From: Azospirillum oleiclasticum
GTDB lineage: Bacteria; Pseudomonadota; Alphaproteobacteria; Azospirillales; Azospirillaceae
Assembly: GCF_013423485.1 (NCBI RefSeq)
Contig: NZ_JABFFR010000032.1
Span: 93,804-157,803 of the forward strand
Direction: 5' to 3'
DNA length: 64,000 nt
Of this stretch, positions 29,037 to 37,576 are shown piece by piece (the first letter of the stretch is position 1; every line of letters starts with the position of its first letter). The notes below the pieces were generated by a model, which was given only the letters and a program-made list of their open reading frames with translations, did no database searches and was not told the origin of the DNA. The position numbers and the translations under genes were made by a program.

Positions 29037-29511
29037 GCCGCAGATAGGCCATGGCGGCGGCGAGCGCGTTCGCCTCCGCCCCTTCGCTGTCGCGTTCGGG
29101 AAGCTCCAGATCGCGCAGGATGCTGTCGAGCCGCAGGTCCACCGCGTTCTTGGACGGAAGGCGCGACTTGCGGTCGTAGTACAGGCTGGAGATCTCGACC
29201 CGCCGGTTCGGCAGCTCCGTGCCAAGCACCGGCCGCAGGTGGCGGTCGAGCACGGCCAGGGTGAAGTCGAGATAGTAGCCGACCACCTTGCGGTCCTCGA
29301 TCAACGCCAGCAACCGGTCGAGCGCCGGCCCGACCGCGTCGCCGGGGTTCAGGCGGACGGAGAGCATGGAGCTGGTCAGGATGCGCGGACCGCGGATGCG
29401 GAGCGCGGCGATGGCCCGCAGCTCCGCCGTCGCGGCGTCGAAGGAGCTGGCCTCGATCTGCACCACGACGGCTTCGTCGGGCGCCGGCGGCTGCGTCGCT
29501 CGGTCGGTCAT
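29014..29511 (-). CDS. Exonuclease-like protein linked to DUF294/ActP
   Basis: The 165-residue product resembles the DnaQ-like exonuclease proteins often encoded behind DUF294 genes: VVVQIEASSFDAATAELRAIAALRI in place of the usual D-x-E strand, VVGYYLDFTLAVLDRHL and SKNAVDLRLDSILRDLELP. The first acidic motif reads QIEAS, so nuclease activity is doubtful. It starts 23 nt after the DUF294 gene and must be in the same transcript. A regulatory role in acetate transport is inferred from this recurrent neighbourhood. Confidence 0.75.
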   Translation of the reverse strand: MTDRATQPPAPDEAVVVQIEASSFDAATAELRAIAALRIRGPRILTSSMLSVRLNPGDAVGPALDRLLALIEDRKVVGYYLDFTLAVLDRHLRPVLGTELPNRRVEISSLYYDRKSRLPSKNAVDLRLDSILRDLELPERDSEGAEANALAAAMAYLRLKPADGG

Positions 29512-29534
29512 CGCGTTCGTCTGCCCCGCTGCGC

Positions 29535-31343
29535 TCAATGCGTGTTCAGGTGGAAGTGGTAGCCGATGAATTCCTTGAACTTCTTCACGAAGCCCAGGCA
29601 ATCGTCGAACTGGTCGCGGTCGAGCTTGGTCATCTCCTGCGGCCGGACGAGGTTGTCGGTCTGGGTGCCCGGCCCGGCCACATCGACATGCGCCTTGAGC
29701 CGCAGGGTGGACAGGAAGGCGAAGGCGTCCGCCAGTTCCTGCGCGAAGGGCCGGTCGAGCACGCCCAGATCGGCCAGTGCCCAGATGCGCGCGGTGGTGT
29801 TGGACTCCGTCAGGTGCTTCTCCAGCGCCAGCGCGCGGATGCCGTGCACCAGCGGGAAGATGCCGGCTTTCTTGATGTCGACGGGATCGTTGCGGCGACG
29901 CTCGAACAGCGAGGCGAAGACGCCGCCGCCGGGCGTCTCGAAGGACAGGGTCGGGCGCGCGAACTGCGTGAAGAAGGCCTGGTTGTCCAGCAGCTTGGAC
30001 ATCAGGTAGCGGCGGGCCTCCTCGAGCAGCGCGGGGTCGCCGGCCACCGCCGCCGCGTCGTAGAAGATGGCAAGGTTGAGCTGGGCCTGCTCGTCCGGCC
30101 GGTGGATCCAGTGGAACAGGGAATCCTTGTAGGCGGACAGCGGCCGCGTCCATTCCGGGTTCGACACCATCACCTTGCCATGGCAGAGCGGATAGCCGAA
30201 ATCGACCAGATGCTGAGTGAAGGACGCCGTCAGCTCCTGGAGACCGGGGAATTCGAACCCGTCGCGCAGGATCAGACCGTTGTCCTGGTCGGTCTTCAGA
30301 AGCTGCTCACCGCGCCCCTCGCTGCCCATCACCAGCAGGCAGGAGTTGGCGACCAGCTCCGGCGGCGCCAGCATCTCGTACAGCTTGCGGAAGATCTTGC
30401 GGTTCAGCTCGGTCACGAGGTCGGCGATCAGCGGGACGCGCACCCCGGTGCCATGCAGCGAGCGGATCAGCCCGATGGTGTCGTGGCTGGCCTTGCGCAG
30501 GTCGTCCGGGCCGGTCGCCCGCTCCACCTGCAGCGCGATGATCTGCGAGTGGTTGGAGAGGACGCCCAGCAGGTCGATCTGCTCCAGCACACCGACGATC
30601 GCCCCCTGCTCGGTGATGACGATGCGGCGCACGTTGTGCTTGGTCATCAGCACCAGCGCGTTGAGCAGCAGATCGTCGCGATCGAGCGTCAGCAGCTCGT
30701 AGCGCGCCAGCGGCCCCACCGGATCGGTGACCGGCCGGCCATCGAGGATGACGAGGTTGCGCAGATCGGACCCGGTCAGCAGCCCGGTGCGGTCGCCATC
30801 GCGCACCAGCACGCTGGTCGCGTCCTCCCGCTTCATCGCCGCGGCGGCGTCGCGCAGGCTGTCGGTCGCGGCCACATGGACGGGGGCGTGCAGGTAGGCC
30901 TGGCGGATGCGCGCCATCATCAGCGCCGACATCTCGCGGTTGGAGGTGGCGTTGGCGAGGGCCCTGATCTTGTCGGCGAAATCCTCGTGGAGGACGGAGC
31001 CGAAACCGGGATTGCCGCGCGCCAGATCGGCCAGCACGTCCAGCGGCACGAGGTGGCAGATGGTGTCCTCCGCCGCCACGAAGCTGTGGGTCTGGCCGCC
31101 GCCGAACAGCGCCTTGAGGTCGAAGAACTCCTCCGGTCCCAGGACCGCCACCAGCTCGCCGCCGCGGCGTTCGTGGACCTGCCCCTTGACGATCACGTGC
31201 AGTGCGTCGAGCGCGGCACCGCGGCCGAGGATCACATGGTCCTTCGGGAAGAGCGCCAGATCGAGCGAGGCCTGCAGCCGTCGGCGCTCATCCGCCGTCA
31301 GCCGGTCGAAGGGGGGCAGCTCGAAGGAGAAGCGGTCGATCAC
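29535..31343 (-). CDS. cNMP-binding / CBS / DUF294 nucleotidyltransferase-like protein
   Basis: The 602 residues hold a cyclic-nucleotide-binding-type domain (about 15-130, VILGRGAALDALHVIVKGQV), a CBS pair (about 160-280), a DUF294 nucleotidyltransferase-like domain with GSEGRGEQLLKTDQDNGLI (about 330-400) and a C-terminal DUF294_C domain. Such proteins resemble the sensor part of GlnD and are regularly found after actP. I start at GTG 31343 (MIDRFSFELPPFD); the frame is open upstream through the actP terminator but unlike the family. It lies behind that terminator and may be made at a lower level than ActP. Confidence 0.9.
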   Translation of the reverse strand: MIDRFSFELPPFDRLTADERRRLQASLDLALFPKDHVILGRGAALDALHVIVKGQVHERRGGELVAVLGPEEFFDLKALFGGGQTHSFVAAEDTICHLVPLDVLADLARGNPGFGSVLHEDFADKIRALANATSNREMSALMMARIRQAYLHAPVHVAATDSLRDAAAAMKREDATSVLVRDGDRTGLLTGSDLRNLVILDGRPVTDPVGPLARYELLTLDRDDLLLNALVLMTKHNVRRIVITEQGAIVGVLEQIDLLGVLSNHSQIIALQVERATGPDDLRKASHDTIGLIRSLHGTGVRVPLIADLVTELNRKIFRKLYEMLAPPELVANSCLLVMGSEGRGEQLLKTDQDNGLILRDGFEFPGLQELTASFTQHLVDFGYPLCHGKVMVSNPEWTRPLSAYKDSLFHWIHRPDEQAQLNLAIFYDAAAVAGDPALLEEARRYLMSKLLDNQAFFTQFARPTLSFETPGGGVFASLFERRRNDPVDIKKAGIFPLVHGIRALALEKHLTESNTTARIWALADLGVLDRPFAQELADAFAFLSTLRLKAHVDVAGPGTQTDNLVRPQEMTKLDRDQFDDCLGFVKKFKEFIGYHFHLNTH

Positions 31344-31390
31344 GGCGGGATCCCCGTCGGTCTGTGGGGGCGGTCGTTGTCGGCGGTCAC

Positions 31391-31426
31391 GAAAAGAAAA
31401 GACGCCCCGGGCCGGAACCCGGAGCG
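31391..31426 (-). terminator. Rho-independent terminator after actP
   Basis: On the minus strand a 9-bp stem (CGCTCCGGG with CCCGGGGCG, one G-U pair, 6-nt loop) is followed directly by TCTTTTCTTTT, a classic intrinsic terminator, 57 nt after the actP stop. It separates DUF485-actP from the DUF294 gene. Confidence 0.9.
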
Positions 31427-31482
31427 CCTGGAAGGCTACACCACCCCCGCCACGCCGCGGAAGCGGGGTGCGGTAATCTGTC

Positions 31483-33198
31483 TTAGTGGGCCGACGCGCC
31501 TTCCGCACCCAGGCCGGTCTGCGACCGGATGTACTGGGCCTCGAACAACTTCCGCTCGCTCTGCGCCTGCTGGCTGTTGTCGGTGATCGAGAAGAACCAG
31601 ATGCCGACGAAGGAGATCACGATGGAGAACAGGCCGGGGTTGTCGTAGGGGAAGATCGCCGCCGGGTTGCCCAGCACGGCCTTCCACACGGTCGGGCCGA
31701 GCACCAGCATGGTGACCGACGAGATCAGGCCGAGCCAGCCGCCGATGACGGCGCCGCGGGTGGTCATCTTGCCCCAGAACATGCTCATCAGCAGGATGGG
31801 GAAGTTGGCCGAGGCGGCGATGACGAAGGCGAGGCCGACCATGAAGGCGACGTTCTGGTTCTCGAAGGCGATGCCGAGGAAGATCGAGACGATGCCGATG
31901 ACCACGGTGGCGATCTTCGACACCCGGATCTCGTCACGCTCCGACACGCGGCCCTTGGCGATGACCGAGGCGTAGAGGTCGTGCGACACCGCCGAGGCGC
32001 CGGCCAGCGTCAGGCCCGCGACCACCGCCAGGATGGTGGCGAAGGCGACCGCCGAGATGAAGCCGTAGAACAGGTTGCCGCCCACCGCATTGGCGGTGTG
32101 GATGGCCGCCATGTTGGAGCCGCCGATGATGTTGGCCGGGCTGGCGAGCGTGCCCGCAGCCGGTGCCGCCTTCAAGAAGGGGAAGGCGCCGCTGGCGTCG
32201 GGGGCCAGGATCAGCACGATGGCGCCGAAGCCGATGATGAAGGTCAGGATGTAGAAGTAGCCGATGAAACCGGTCGCGTAGAAGACCGACTTGCGGGCTT
32301 CCTTGGCGTCGGCGACGGTGAAGAAGCGCATCAGGATGTGCGGCAGGCCGGCGGTGCCGAACATCAGCGCCATGCCCAGCGAGATCGCCGAGACCGGATC
32401 GGAGATCAGGGCGCCCGGCTGCATGATGGCGCCGCTCTTGGCGTGGACGCTGACCGCGTGCTGGAACAGCTTCTCGGGGTTGAAGCCGTACTGGGCCAGG
32501 ATCATGACCGCCATGAAGGTGGCGCCCGACAGCAGCAGCACCGCCTTGATGATCTGCACCCAGGTGGTGGCGAGCATGCCGCCGAAGGTGACGTAGGCGA
32601 TCATCAGCACGCCGACGATCACCACCGCCCACAGGTACTCCATGCCGAACAGAAGCTGGATCAGCTTGCCGGCACCGACCATCTGGGCGATCAGGTAGAA
32701 GGTCACGGTGGCCAGCGAGCCGCAGGCCGCCAGCGTGCGGATCGGGGTTTGCTGGAAGCGGTAGGACGCGACGTCCGCAAAGGTGTATTTGCCGAGGTTG
32801 CGCAGCCGCTCGGCGATCAGGAACAGGATGATCGGCCAGCCGACCAGCCAGCCCACCGAGAAGATCAGACCGTCGTAGCCGTTCATGTAGACGAGGCCGG
32901 CGATGCCGAGGAAGGAGGCCGCCGACATGTAGTCGCCCGCGATGGCGAGGCCGTTCTGGAACCCGGTGATGCCGCCGCCGGCAGCGTAGAAGTCCTTCGC
33001 CGACTTCGTCTGCTTGGCCGCCCAGTAGGTGATCCCGAGCGTGCCCGCCACGAAGATCGAGAACATGATGATGGCTTCGTAGTTCGTCGCCTGCTTCTGC
33101 ACCGCGCCCTCGACGGCGGCGGCGAAGGCGGCGACGGGAACGAACCCGGCGATGAGGGCGGCAGCGGTCGCGCCGATGCGGTTGGTCAGCGAACGCAT
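31483..33198 (-). CDS. actP: Cation/acetate symporter ActP
   Basis: ActP is a sodium:solute symporter that takes up acetate and similar short carboxylates. The 571 residues contain a signal-like first segment and about 13 membrane helices, with family stretches AAGGGITGFQNGLAIAGDYMSAASFLGI, ADVASYRF and GLPHILMRFFTV. Its start overlaps the DUF485 stop by one base (TGATG), the usual yjcH-actP arrangement. Expression probably depends on the FNR-type promoter before DUF485 and ends at the strong terminator behind it. Confidence 0.95.
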   Translation of the reverse strand: MRSLTNRIGATAAALIAGFVPVAAFAAAVEGAVQKQATNYEAIIMFSIFVAGTLGITYWAAKQTKSAKDFYAAGGGITGFQNGLAIAGDYMSAASFLGIAGLVYMNGYDGLIFSVGWLVGWPIILFLIAERLRNLGKYTFADVASYRFQQTPIRTLAACGSLATVTFYLIAQMVGAGKLIQLLFGMEYLWAVVIVGVLMIAYVTFGGMLATTWVQIIKAVLLLSGATFMAVMILAQYGFNPEKLFQHAVSVHAKSGAIMQPGALISDPVSAISLGMALMFGTAGLPHILMRFFTVADAKEARKSVFYATGFIGYFYILTFIIGFGAIVLILAPDASGAFPFLKAAPAAGTLASPANIIGGSNMAAIHTANAVGGNLFYGFISAVAFATILAVVAGLTLAGASAVSHDLYASVIAKGRVSERDEIRVSKIATVVIGIVSIFLGIAFENQNVAFMVGLAFVIAASANFPILLMSMFWGKMTTRGAVIGGWLGLISSVTMLVLGPTVWKAVLGNPAAIFPYDNPGLFSIVISFVGIWFFSITDNSQQAQSERKLFEAQYIRSQTGLGAEGASAH

Positions 33199-33500
33199 CA
33201 CTTCGACTCCTCCAGGATCTGGCGGTTCAGCTCGTCGAACTCGCCGTTGGCGCGGTTCACGTAGATGCCCGTCAGCACGAAGGCCGACACGATCACGGCA
33301 ACGCCAACCGGAATGCCCCACGTCATCACGCCACCGGCGATCGACGTGCCCAGGAACCCCTTCCCGAAGGCCACCAGCAGGATAAACCCGAAGTAGATCG
33401 CCAGCATGATCACCGAAAGCGTCCACGCGAACGACGACCGGCGGGCAACCAGCTCCTGGAATTTGGGGTTGTTCAAAATTTTCTGTGCATTTTCTTGCAT
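33198..33500 (-). CDS. DUF485 inner membrane protein (YjcH family)
   Basis: The 100-residue product has two membrane helices (FAWTLSVIMLAIYFGFILLVAF and IPVGVAVIVSAFVLTGIYV) and the end YVNRANGEFDELNRQILEE typical of YjcH. DUF485 proteins are encoded directly before actP and are thought to assist it. ATG 33500 follows GAGGGGA. It is the first gene of the acetate uptake operon. Confidence 0.93.
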   Translation of the reverse strand: MQENAQKILNNPKFQELVARRSSFAWTLSVIMLAIYFGFILLVAFGKGFLGTSIAGGVMTWGIPVGVAVIVSAFVLTGIYVNRANGEFDELNRQILEESK

Positions 33501-33564
33501 AGCGCGTCCCCTCGCGAGTGCCGAGTGAATTTTGCGGTCTTTGGACACTCGGCTTGGCAATGTC

Positions 33565-33606
33565 TTTGTACGCTGTAGGGCGGTCAACCTCATTGATTCA
33601 GGTCAA
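33565..33606 (-). promoter_or_regulatory. FNR/FixK-type class II promoter of DUF485-actP
   Basis: On the minus strand TTGACCTGAATCAA (33593-33606) is an excellent FNR/FixK box. TACAAA (33565-33570) follows after 22 nt, placing the box centre at -41.5 from a start near 33558, about 58 nt before the DUF485 ATG. The layout equals textbook class II FNR activation. Confidence 0.78.
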
Positions 33607-33718
33607 AACCGCGATACCAGCTTGACGGGGCGCAAGATTGTTGTTCCGCACCGCACCCAAGCGGAAGCGAAGCGGCTGAACACGCGGATTTTCAGAGGCT
33701 TTTCTTCGTACGCGAAAG

Positions 33719-34141
33719 TTATGAGCCGGTCCTGGGCAGCCATGGTATGCGTTGAAATGTCACACCCTCTTCGCGCAACTCTTCGGCTTCTTGGGACGTG
33801 GTCTCACCATAAATACCGCGCGCGTCCGTCTCGCCGTAATGGATGCGGCGGGCTTCTTCGGCAAAACGATCGCCGACATAGTCGCAGTTGTCTTCCACCG
33901 CCTTGCGGACCTCGCGGAGTTGCTTCAGCACCTCGGCCTGCGCCCGCCTCTCTCGGTCGTCCGGCGCCGCCTCGCGCGCCTTGGCGATGCGCGGGGCCAT
34001 CGGCGCCTTGGACACGGCGTGATCGCCGCACAGCGGACAGGCCAGCGCACCGTCCCGCACCTGGGCGTCATAGGCGGCACCATCGCGGAACCACGCCTCG
34101 AATCGGTGGTCCGACGAGCACTTGAGTTCGAAGACGATCAT
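33719..34141 (-). CDS. DUF1178 zinc-ribbon-like protein
   Basis: The 140 residues begin MIVFELKCSSDHRFEAWFRD and have CPLCG at about 36-40, the likely metal site with the first Cys-His; the C-terminus reads YGETTSQEAEELREEGV, as in other DUF1178 proteins. The family is conserved in alphaproteobacteria with unknown function. It often lies close to nitrilase and glutaredoxin genes, as here, though on this chromosome a methyltransferase gene sits between. Confidence 0.9.
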   Translation of the reverse strand: MIVFELKCSSDHRFEAWFRDGAAYDAQVRDGALACPLCGDHAVSKAPMAPRIAKAREAAPDDRERRAQAEVLKQLREVRKAVEDNCDYVGDRFAEEARRIHYGETDARGIYGETTSQEAEELREEGVTFQRIPWLPRTGS

Positions 34142-34270
34142 ACCCCGTGGGGTCCCTCATTCCGACCGGTCGACCGCCGGCAAAGACCCATATAATGCAC
34201 CGGGCGCCGGATTGCCCGTCAATGGCCCGGCATCGAACCGAAGATTTCCGTGGTTTCCGGAGCACAGCGC

Positions 34271-34867
34271 ATGACCAGCACCCTCCGTCCGCACGCCCTG
34301 TCCCCGCCGTCCCGCTGGGTGGACCGCTTCGCGCCGCTGATTCCGGCCGGCGGGCCGGTGCTCGACGTCGCCTGCGGGGCCGGGCGGCATCTGCGGCTGT
34401 TCGCCCGGCGCGGGCACCCGGTCACCGGGATCGATCTCGACCTGCGCGGCGTCGCCGACATGGAGGGTGCGCCGGACGTGACGCTGCTGGGCGCCGACCT
34501 GGAGAACGGCGCGCCCTGGCCACTGCCGCCGGACCGCCGCTTCGCCGGGATCGTGGTGACCAACTACCTGTACCGGCCGCTGCTGCCCGCATTGCTGGAC
34601 GCGCTCGCCCCCGGCGGGGTGCTGCTGTACGAGACCTTCGCGCTCGGCAACGCCCGATTCGGCCGGCCGTCGTCACCCGCCTTCCTGCTGCGCAACGGCG
34701 AGCTGCTGGATCTGGTGCGCGGCCGGCTGCAGGTCGTCGCCTACGAGCATGGCGAGGTGGCGAGCCCGAAGGCCGCGGTCATGCAGCGCATCTGCGCCGT
34801 CAACGACCTCGCCCCCGGCGCCGGCCTGGACGGCGACCCGGAGCCGCGGCCGTTGCCGGCCGCGTGA
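34271..34867 (+). CDS. Class I SAM-dependent methyltransferase
   Basis: The 198 residues show motif I VLDVACGAGRHLRLFA, GIDLDLRG, and the later LLDALAPGGVLLYETFALGN, typical of TehB/YjhP-like methyltransferases. Substrate unknown. ATG 34271 has CGGAG at -11; a GTG seven codons upstream is possible. Convergent with the nitrilase gene, the stops 3 nt apart. Confidence 0.88.
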   Translation: MTSTLRPHALSPPSRWVDRFAPLIPAGGPVLDVACGAGRHLRLFARRGHPVTGIDLDLRGVADMEGAPDVTLLGADLENGAPWPLPPDRRFAGIVVTNYLYRPLLPALLDALAPGGVLLYETFALGNARFGRPSSPAFLLRNGELLDLVRGRLQVVAYEHGEVASPKAAVMQRICAVNDLAPGAGLDGDPEPRPLPAA

Positions 34868-34870
34868 GGA

Positions 34871-35692
34871 TCACGGCCCCTCGAACGCCCGGTCGTGGGT
34901 CAGCGCCGGCACCATGCCCCGCGCTTCCGCCACAAGGTCGAGGTCGAGGTCGGCTGTCACGACACCGACCTCCTCCCCACCGTCGGCCAGCACCTCGCCC
35001 CAGGGGGCGACGATCAGGGAATGGCCGTAGGTCAGGCGTCCCTGGTCGTGGGTGCCGGTCTGCGCCGGGGCCAGCACGAAGCAGCCGGTCTCGATGGCGC
35101 GGGCGCGCAGCAGCACGTGCCAGTGGGCGCGTCCGGTCGGTACGGTGAAGGCCGCCGGCACCGTCAGGATGTCGGCCCCCGCCCTGGCGAGCGCCCGGTA
35201 GAGCTGCGGGAAGCGCAGGTCGTAGCAGACCGTCATGCCGACCCGTGCCCAGGGCGTGTCGGCGACGACGGCGCGGTCGCCGGGCCGGAAGGTGGCGGAT
35301 TCTCGGTAACGCTCGCCCCCCTTCAGGTCGACGTCGAACATGTGGATCTTGTCGTAGCGGGCGACGATCGAGCCGTCGGCACCGAACAGATAGCTGCGGT
35401 TGGCGACCCGCCCCTCCTCCAGCAGGATGCCCAGCGACCCGGCGAGGATCCAGGCCCCGGTCTCCCGCGCCAGACCGGCGAAGACGGGAATGGCGGGGTG
35501 CTCCGCTTCCGGCTTCACGCGGGCCAGAACATTCTCGCGGCCCTGCACGATCAGCGATACGTTCTCGGGCAGGGTGATCAGCTCGGCCCCGGCGTCGCGG
35601 GCGCGCCGCACCAGGGTCCCGGCGGCCTCCAGGTTGGGGCCGATCTCCGGCCCCGCGTTGACCTGGACGCAGGCGGCGCGCAGCGTGGTCAC
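34871..35692 (-). CDS. Carbon-nitrogen hydrolase (Nit family omega-amidase-like)
   Basis: The 273 residues carry the nitrilase catalytic triad: Glu in ITLPENVSL, Lys in RYDKIHMFD and Cys in GMTVCYDLRFPQLY. The sequence is of the Nit1/Nit2 type, enzymes that repair deaminated glutathione or hydrolyse omega-amides such as 2-oxoglutaramate. Its start overlaps the glutaredoxin stop by ATGA. The pairing with glutaredoxin supports a glutathione-related role (deaminated glutathione amidase), an inference from context. Confidence 0.9.
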   Translation of the reverse strand: MTTLRAACVQVNAGPEIGPNLEAAGTLVRRARDAGAELITLPENVSLIVQGRENVLARVKPEAEHPAIPVFAGLARETGAWILAGSLGILLEEGRVANRSYLFGADGSIVARYDKIHMFDVDLKGGERYRESATFRPGDRAVVADTPWARVGMTVCYDLRFPQLYRALARAGADILTVPAAFTVPTGRAHWHVLLRARAIETGCFVLAPAQTGTHDQGRLTYGHSLIVAPWGEVLADGGEEVGVVTADLDLDLVAEARGMVPALTHDRAFEGP

Positions 35693-35952
35693 GCGCCGAT
35701 GCCGAGCAGCGGGTCCAGCTTGCCGGCACGGTCCAGCGCGTGGATGTCGTCGCTGCCGCCATAGGGCTTGCCGTCGATGAAGACCTGCGGGACCGTCGTC
35801 CGCCCCTCGGCGCGCTGCACCATCTCGTCGCGGCGGCCGGGCTGGACGTACAGGTCGATCTCCTCGTAGGAGACTCCCTTGCCGTCGAGCAGGCGCTTGG
35901 CACGGGCGCAGTAGGGGCAGAAGGGCGTGGTGTAGATCACGACGTCGGGCAT
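35689..35952 (-). CDS. grxC: Glutaredoxin 3
   Basis: The 87 residues start MPDVVIYTTPFCPYCARAK with the dithiol CPYC active site, and contain TTVPQVFIDGKPYGGSDD with the cis-Pro and glutathione-binding GG. Full Grx3 length. It reduces disulfides with glutathione. Translation is coupled to the downstream nitrilase gene (ATGA). ATG 35952 is taken; the frame upstream is open but unrelated. Confidence 0.95.
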   Translation of the reverse strand: MPDVVIYTTPFCPYCARAKRLLDGKGVSYEEIDLYVQPGRRDEMVQRAEGRTTVPQVFIDGKPYGGSDDIHALDRAGKLDPLLGIGA

Positions 35953-36029
35953 CGCTGGGCCTCTCCGGTTTCGATCACGAGTATATGATGCCCCAACCGG
36001 CGAACGCCAGACGCGGCACCGTGCCTCTC

Positions 36030-36770
36030 TCACCCGCGCACCACGCGGGCGAGCGTCAGCACGTCCACCCCGGCGGCCCCGGCGCGCAGCAGCACCCGCG
36101 CGCATTCCGACACGGTGGCCCCGGTGGTCAGCACATCATCCACCAGCACCACACGCCGGCCGGCAACCGCCGCCGCCCGGCCACGGCCGAGCGCGAAGGC
36201 CCCGGCGACGTTGCGCCGGCGCCCGTCGCGGTCCAGCCCGCCCTGGGTCGGCGTTTGCCGACGCCGCACCAGCAGGTCCGGCACCACCCGCAAACCGGCG
36301 GCCCGCCCGACCGCCAGAGCCAACAGGGCGGCCTGGTTGTAGCGGCGGCGGAACAGGCGCCAACGGTGCAGCGGGACCGGCACCAGCAGATCCGCCCCCT
36401 CCAGCACCCCGGCCCCCGCCCGCGCCAGCCACGTTCCGAAGGCGGCGGCGGCGTGTGTCCGGTCGGCGTGCTTGAAGGCCAGGATCAGCGGCCGGCTGGC
36501 GTCGTCGTAGACCAGCACCGAACGGGCACGGCCGTAAGGCGGCGCTTCCCGCAGGCAGGCGCCGCAACGGTTCTCGCCCTCCACCGGATAAGGAAAGGGC
36601 AGCCCGCAGCAGGCGCAGTGGGGCGCCTCCACGAAGACCAGCCCGCTCCAGCAGCGGGCGCACAGGCCCCCCTGCCGGTCCACCGGCTCCCCGCAGGACA
36701 GGCAGCGCGGCGGCAGCAGAGCATCGAGCACCGTCAGCGCGGCGCGGCGGAGGGTGGGCGGAACCGGCAT
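36030..36770 (-). CDS. comF: ComF-family phosphoribosyltransferase-like protein
   Basis: ComF proteins help DNA uptake or handling in competent bacteria, and are common in non-competent ones. The 246 residues have an N-terminal zinc-finger part with four CxxC-like pairs (CLSCG, CARC, CACCG, CGAC) and a phosphoribosyltransferase-type motif VVLVDDVLTTGATVSECA near the C-terminus. ATG 36770 fits the family; the frame is open far upstream by chance. It is 77 nt ahead of grxC on the same strand. Confidence 0.92.
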   Translation of the reverse strand: MPVPPTLRRAALTVLDALLPPRCLSCGEPVDRQGGLCARCWSGLVFVEAPHCACCGLPFPYPVEGENRCGACLREAPPYGRARSVLVYDDASRPLILAFKHADRTHAAAAFGTWLARAGAGVLEGADLLVPVPLHRWRLFRRRYNQAALLALAVGRAAGLRVVPDLLVRRRQTPTQGGLDRDGRRRNVAGAFALGRGRAAAVAGRRVVLVDDVLTTGATVSECARVLLRAGAAGVDVLTLARVVRG

Positions 36771-36932
36771 ACAGGCACTGTGCCCGCTCCGGCGCCTGTG
36801 GTGAAGACCGCACCACGCATCGGCCGCCGCGGATCGTCGTTGCAGGAGCGGCCAACCCGCCCCACATGGAAGGTGCGGACCCGAAACCGGCATGGTCGAT
36901 ACGGGGTCCGATTTCAGGACAGGAGACGTTCG

Positions 36933-37145
36933 ATGCCGCAGCGCGACTCCATTCGGCGCGCCATCGACGAACTGGAGGGCACCGCCGCCGCCCGTGCGGA
37001 GGCCGGACTGTCCGTGCTGGAACGTCTGTACACCACCTACGCGCAGGCGACCCTGACCGCGCATGGGATCCACATCGACCTGATCGCCCTGTGCGACGAC
37101 CGCGCGGCCCGCCCTGCTCCTAGGGCGGCGGAGCCATCGCATTGA
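36933..37145 (+). CDS. Small protein of unknown function (70 residues)
   Basis: The start at 36933 has AGGAG 8 nt upstream. The product (MPQRDSIRRAIDELEGTAAAR...) is a predicted helical, soluble protein with mixed charge and one Cys near the end; no family recognised. Its last 26 bp overlap the convergent fliQ. The ribosome site and divergent position relative to comF make it a plausible gene. Confidence 0.55.
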   Translation: MPQRDSIRRAIDELEGTAAARAEAGLSVLERLYTTYAQATLTAHGIHIDLIALCDDRAARPAPRAAEPSH

Positions 37146-37398
37146 TGCGGTCGAAGACCACCAGCGTGTAATCGCGCAGCGCGTCGTAGAGCAGCGGCGC
37201 GCCAATGAACAGCATCAGCAGCGTCACGAAGATCTTCAGGTCCTGCTGAAGCGTCGTCTCGTTGATGTGGGTGACCGACTGGAAGATGGTCAGCACCATG
37301 CCGATGGCGGTGGTGACCAGCAGGATCGGCATGGTCAGATGCATGATCACCATCAGCGCCTCGTGGGTGACGCCGATCGCCTCGTCAATTCCCATCAT
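37120..37398 (-). CDS. fliQ: Flagellar export protein FliQ, orphan
   Basis: FliQ is an integral component of the flagellar type III export gate. The 92 residues have two membrane helices (ALMVIMHLTMPILLVTTAIGMVLTIFQ and DLKIFVTLLMLFIGAPLLYDAL) joined by SVTHINETTLQQD, matching the family. GGAGG precedes ATG 37398. No other flagellar gene is within the window, so it is separated from fliP/fliR. A type III secretion SctS homologue is the alternative, but no injectisome genes are seen either. Confidence 0.88.
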   Translation of the reverse strand: MMGIDEAIGVTHEALMVIMHLTMPILLVTTAIGMVLTIFQSVTHINETTLQQDLKIFVTLLMLFIGAPLLYDALRDYTLVVFDRINAMAPPP

Positions 37399-37576
37399 GC
37401 CGGCCTCCGTCGCGCGGGTTCGCCCGCGGTTCCATGCAGGCTGTCTTTGAGAATGACACACTCGAGCCGTCGGAGCGGGAGTCATCCAATGACCATTCTC
37501 GATTGTCCCAGCCGGCCGGAGAGTGCCGGCGCCATCGCAGGAATGGCCGAATGCAGTTCGTCAGCACCAGAAAATG

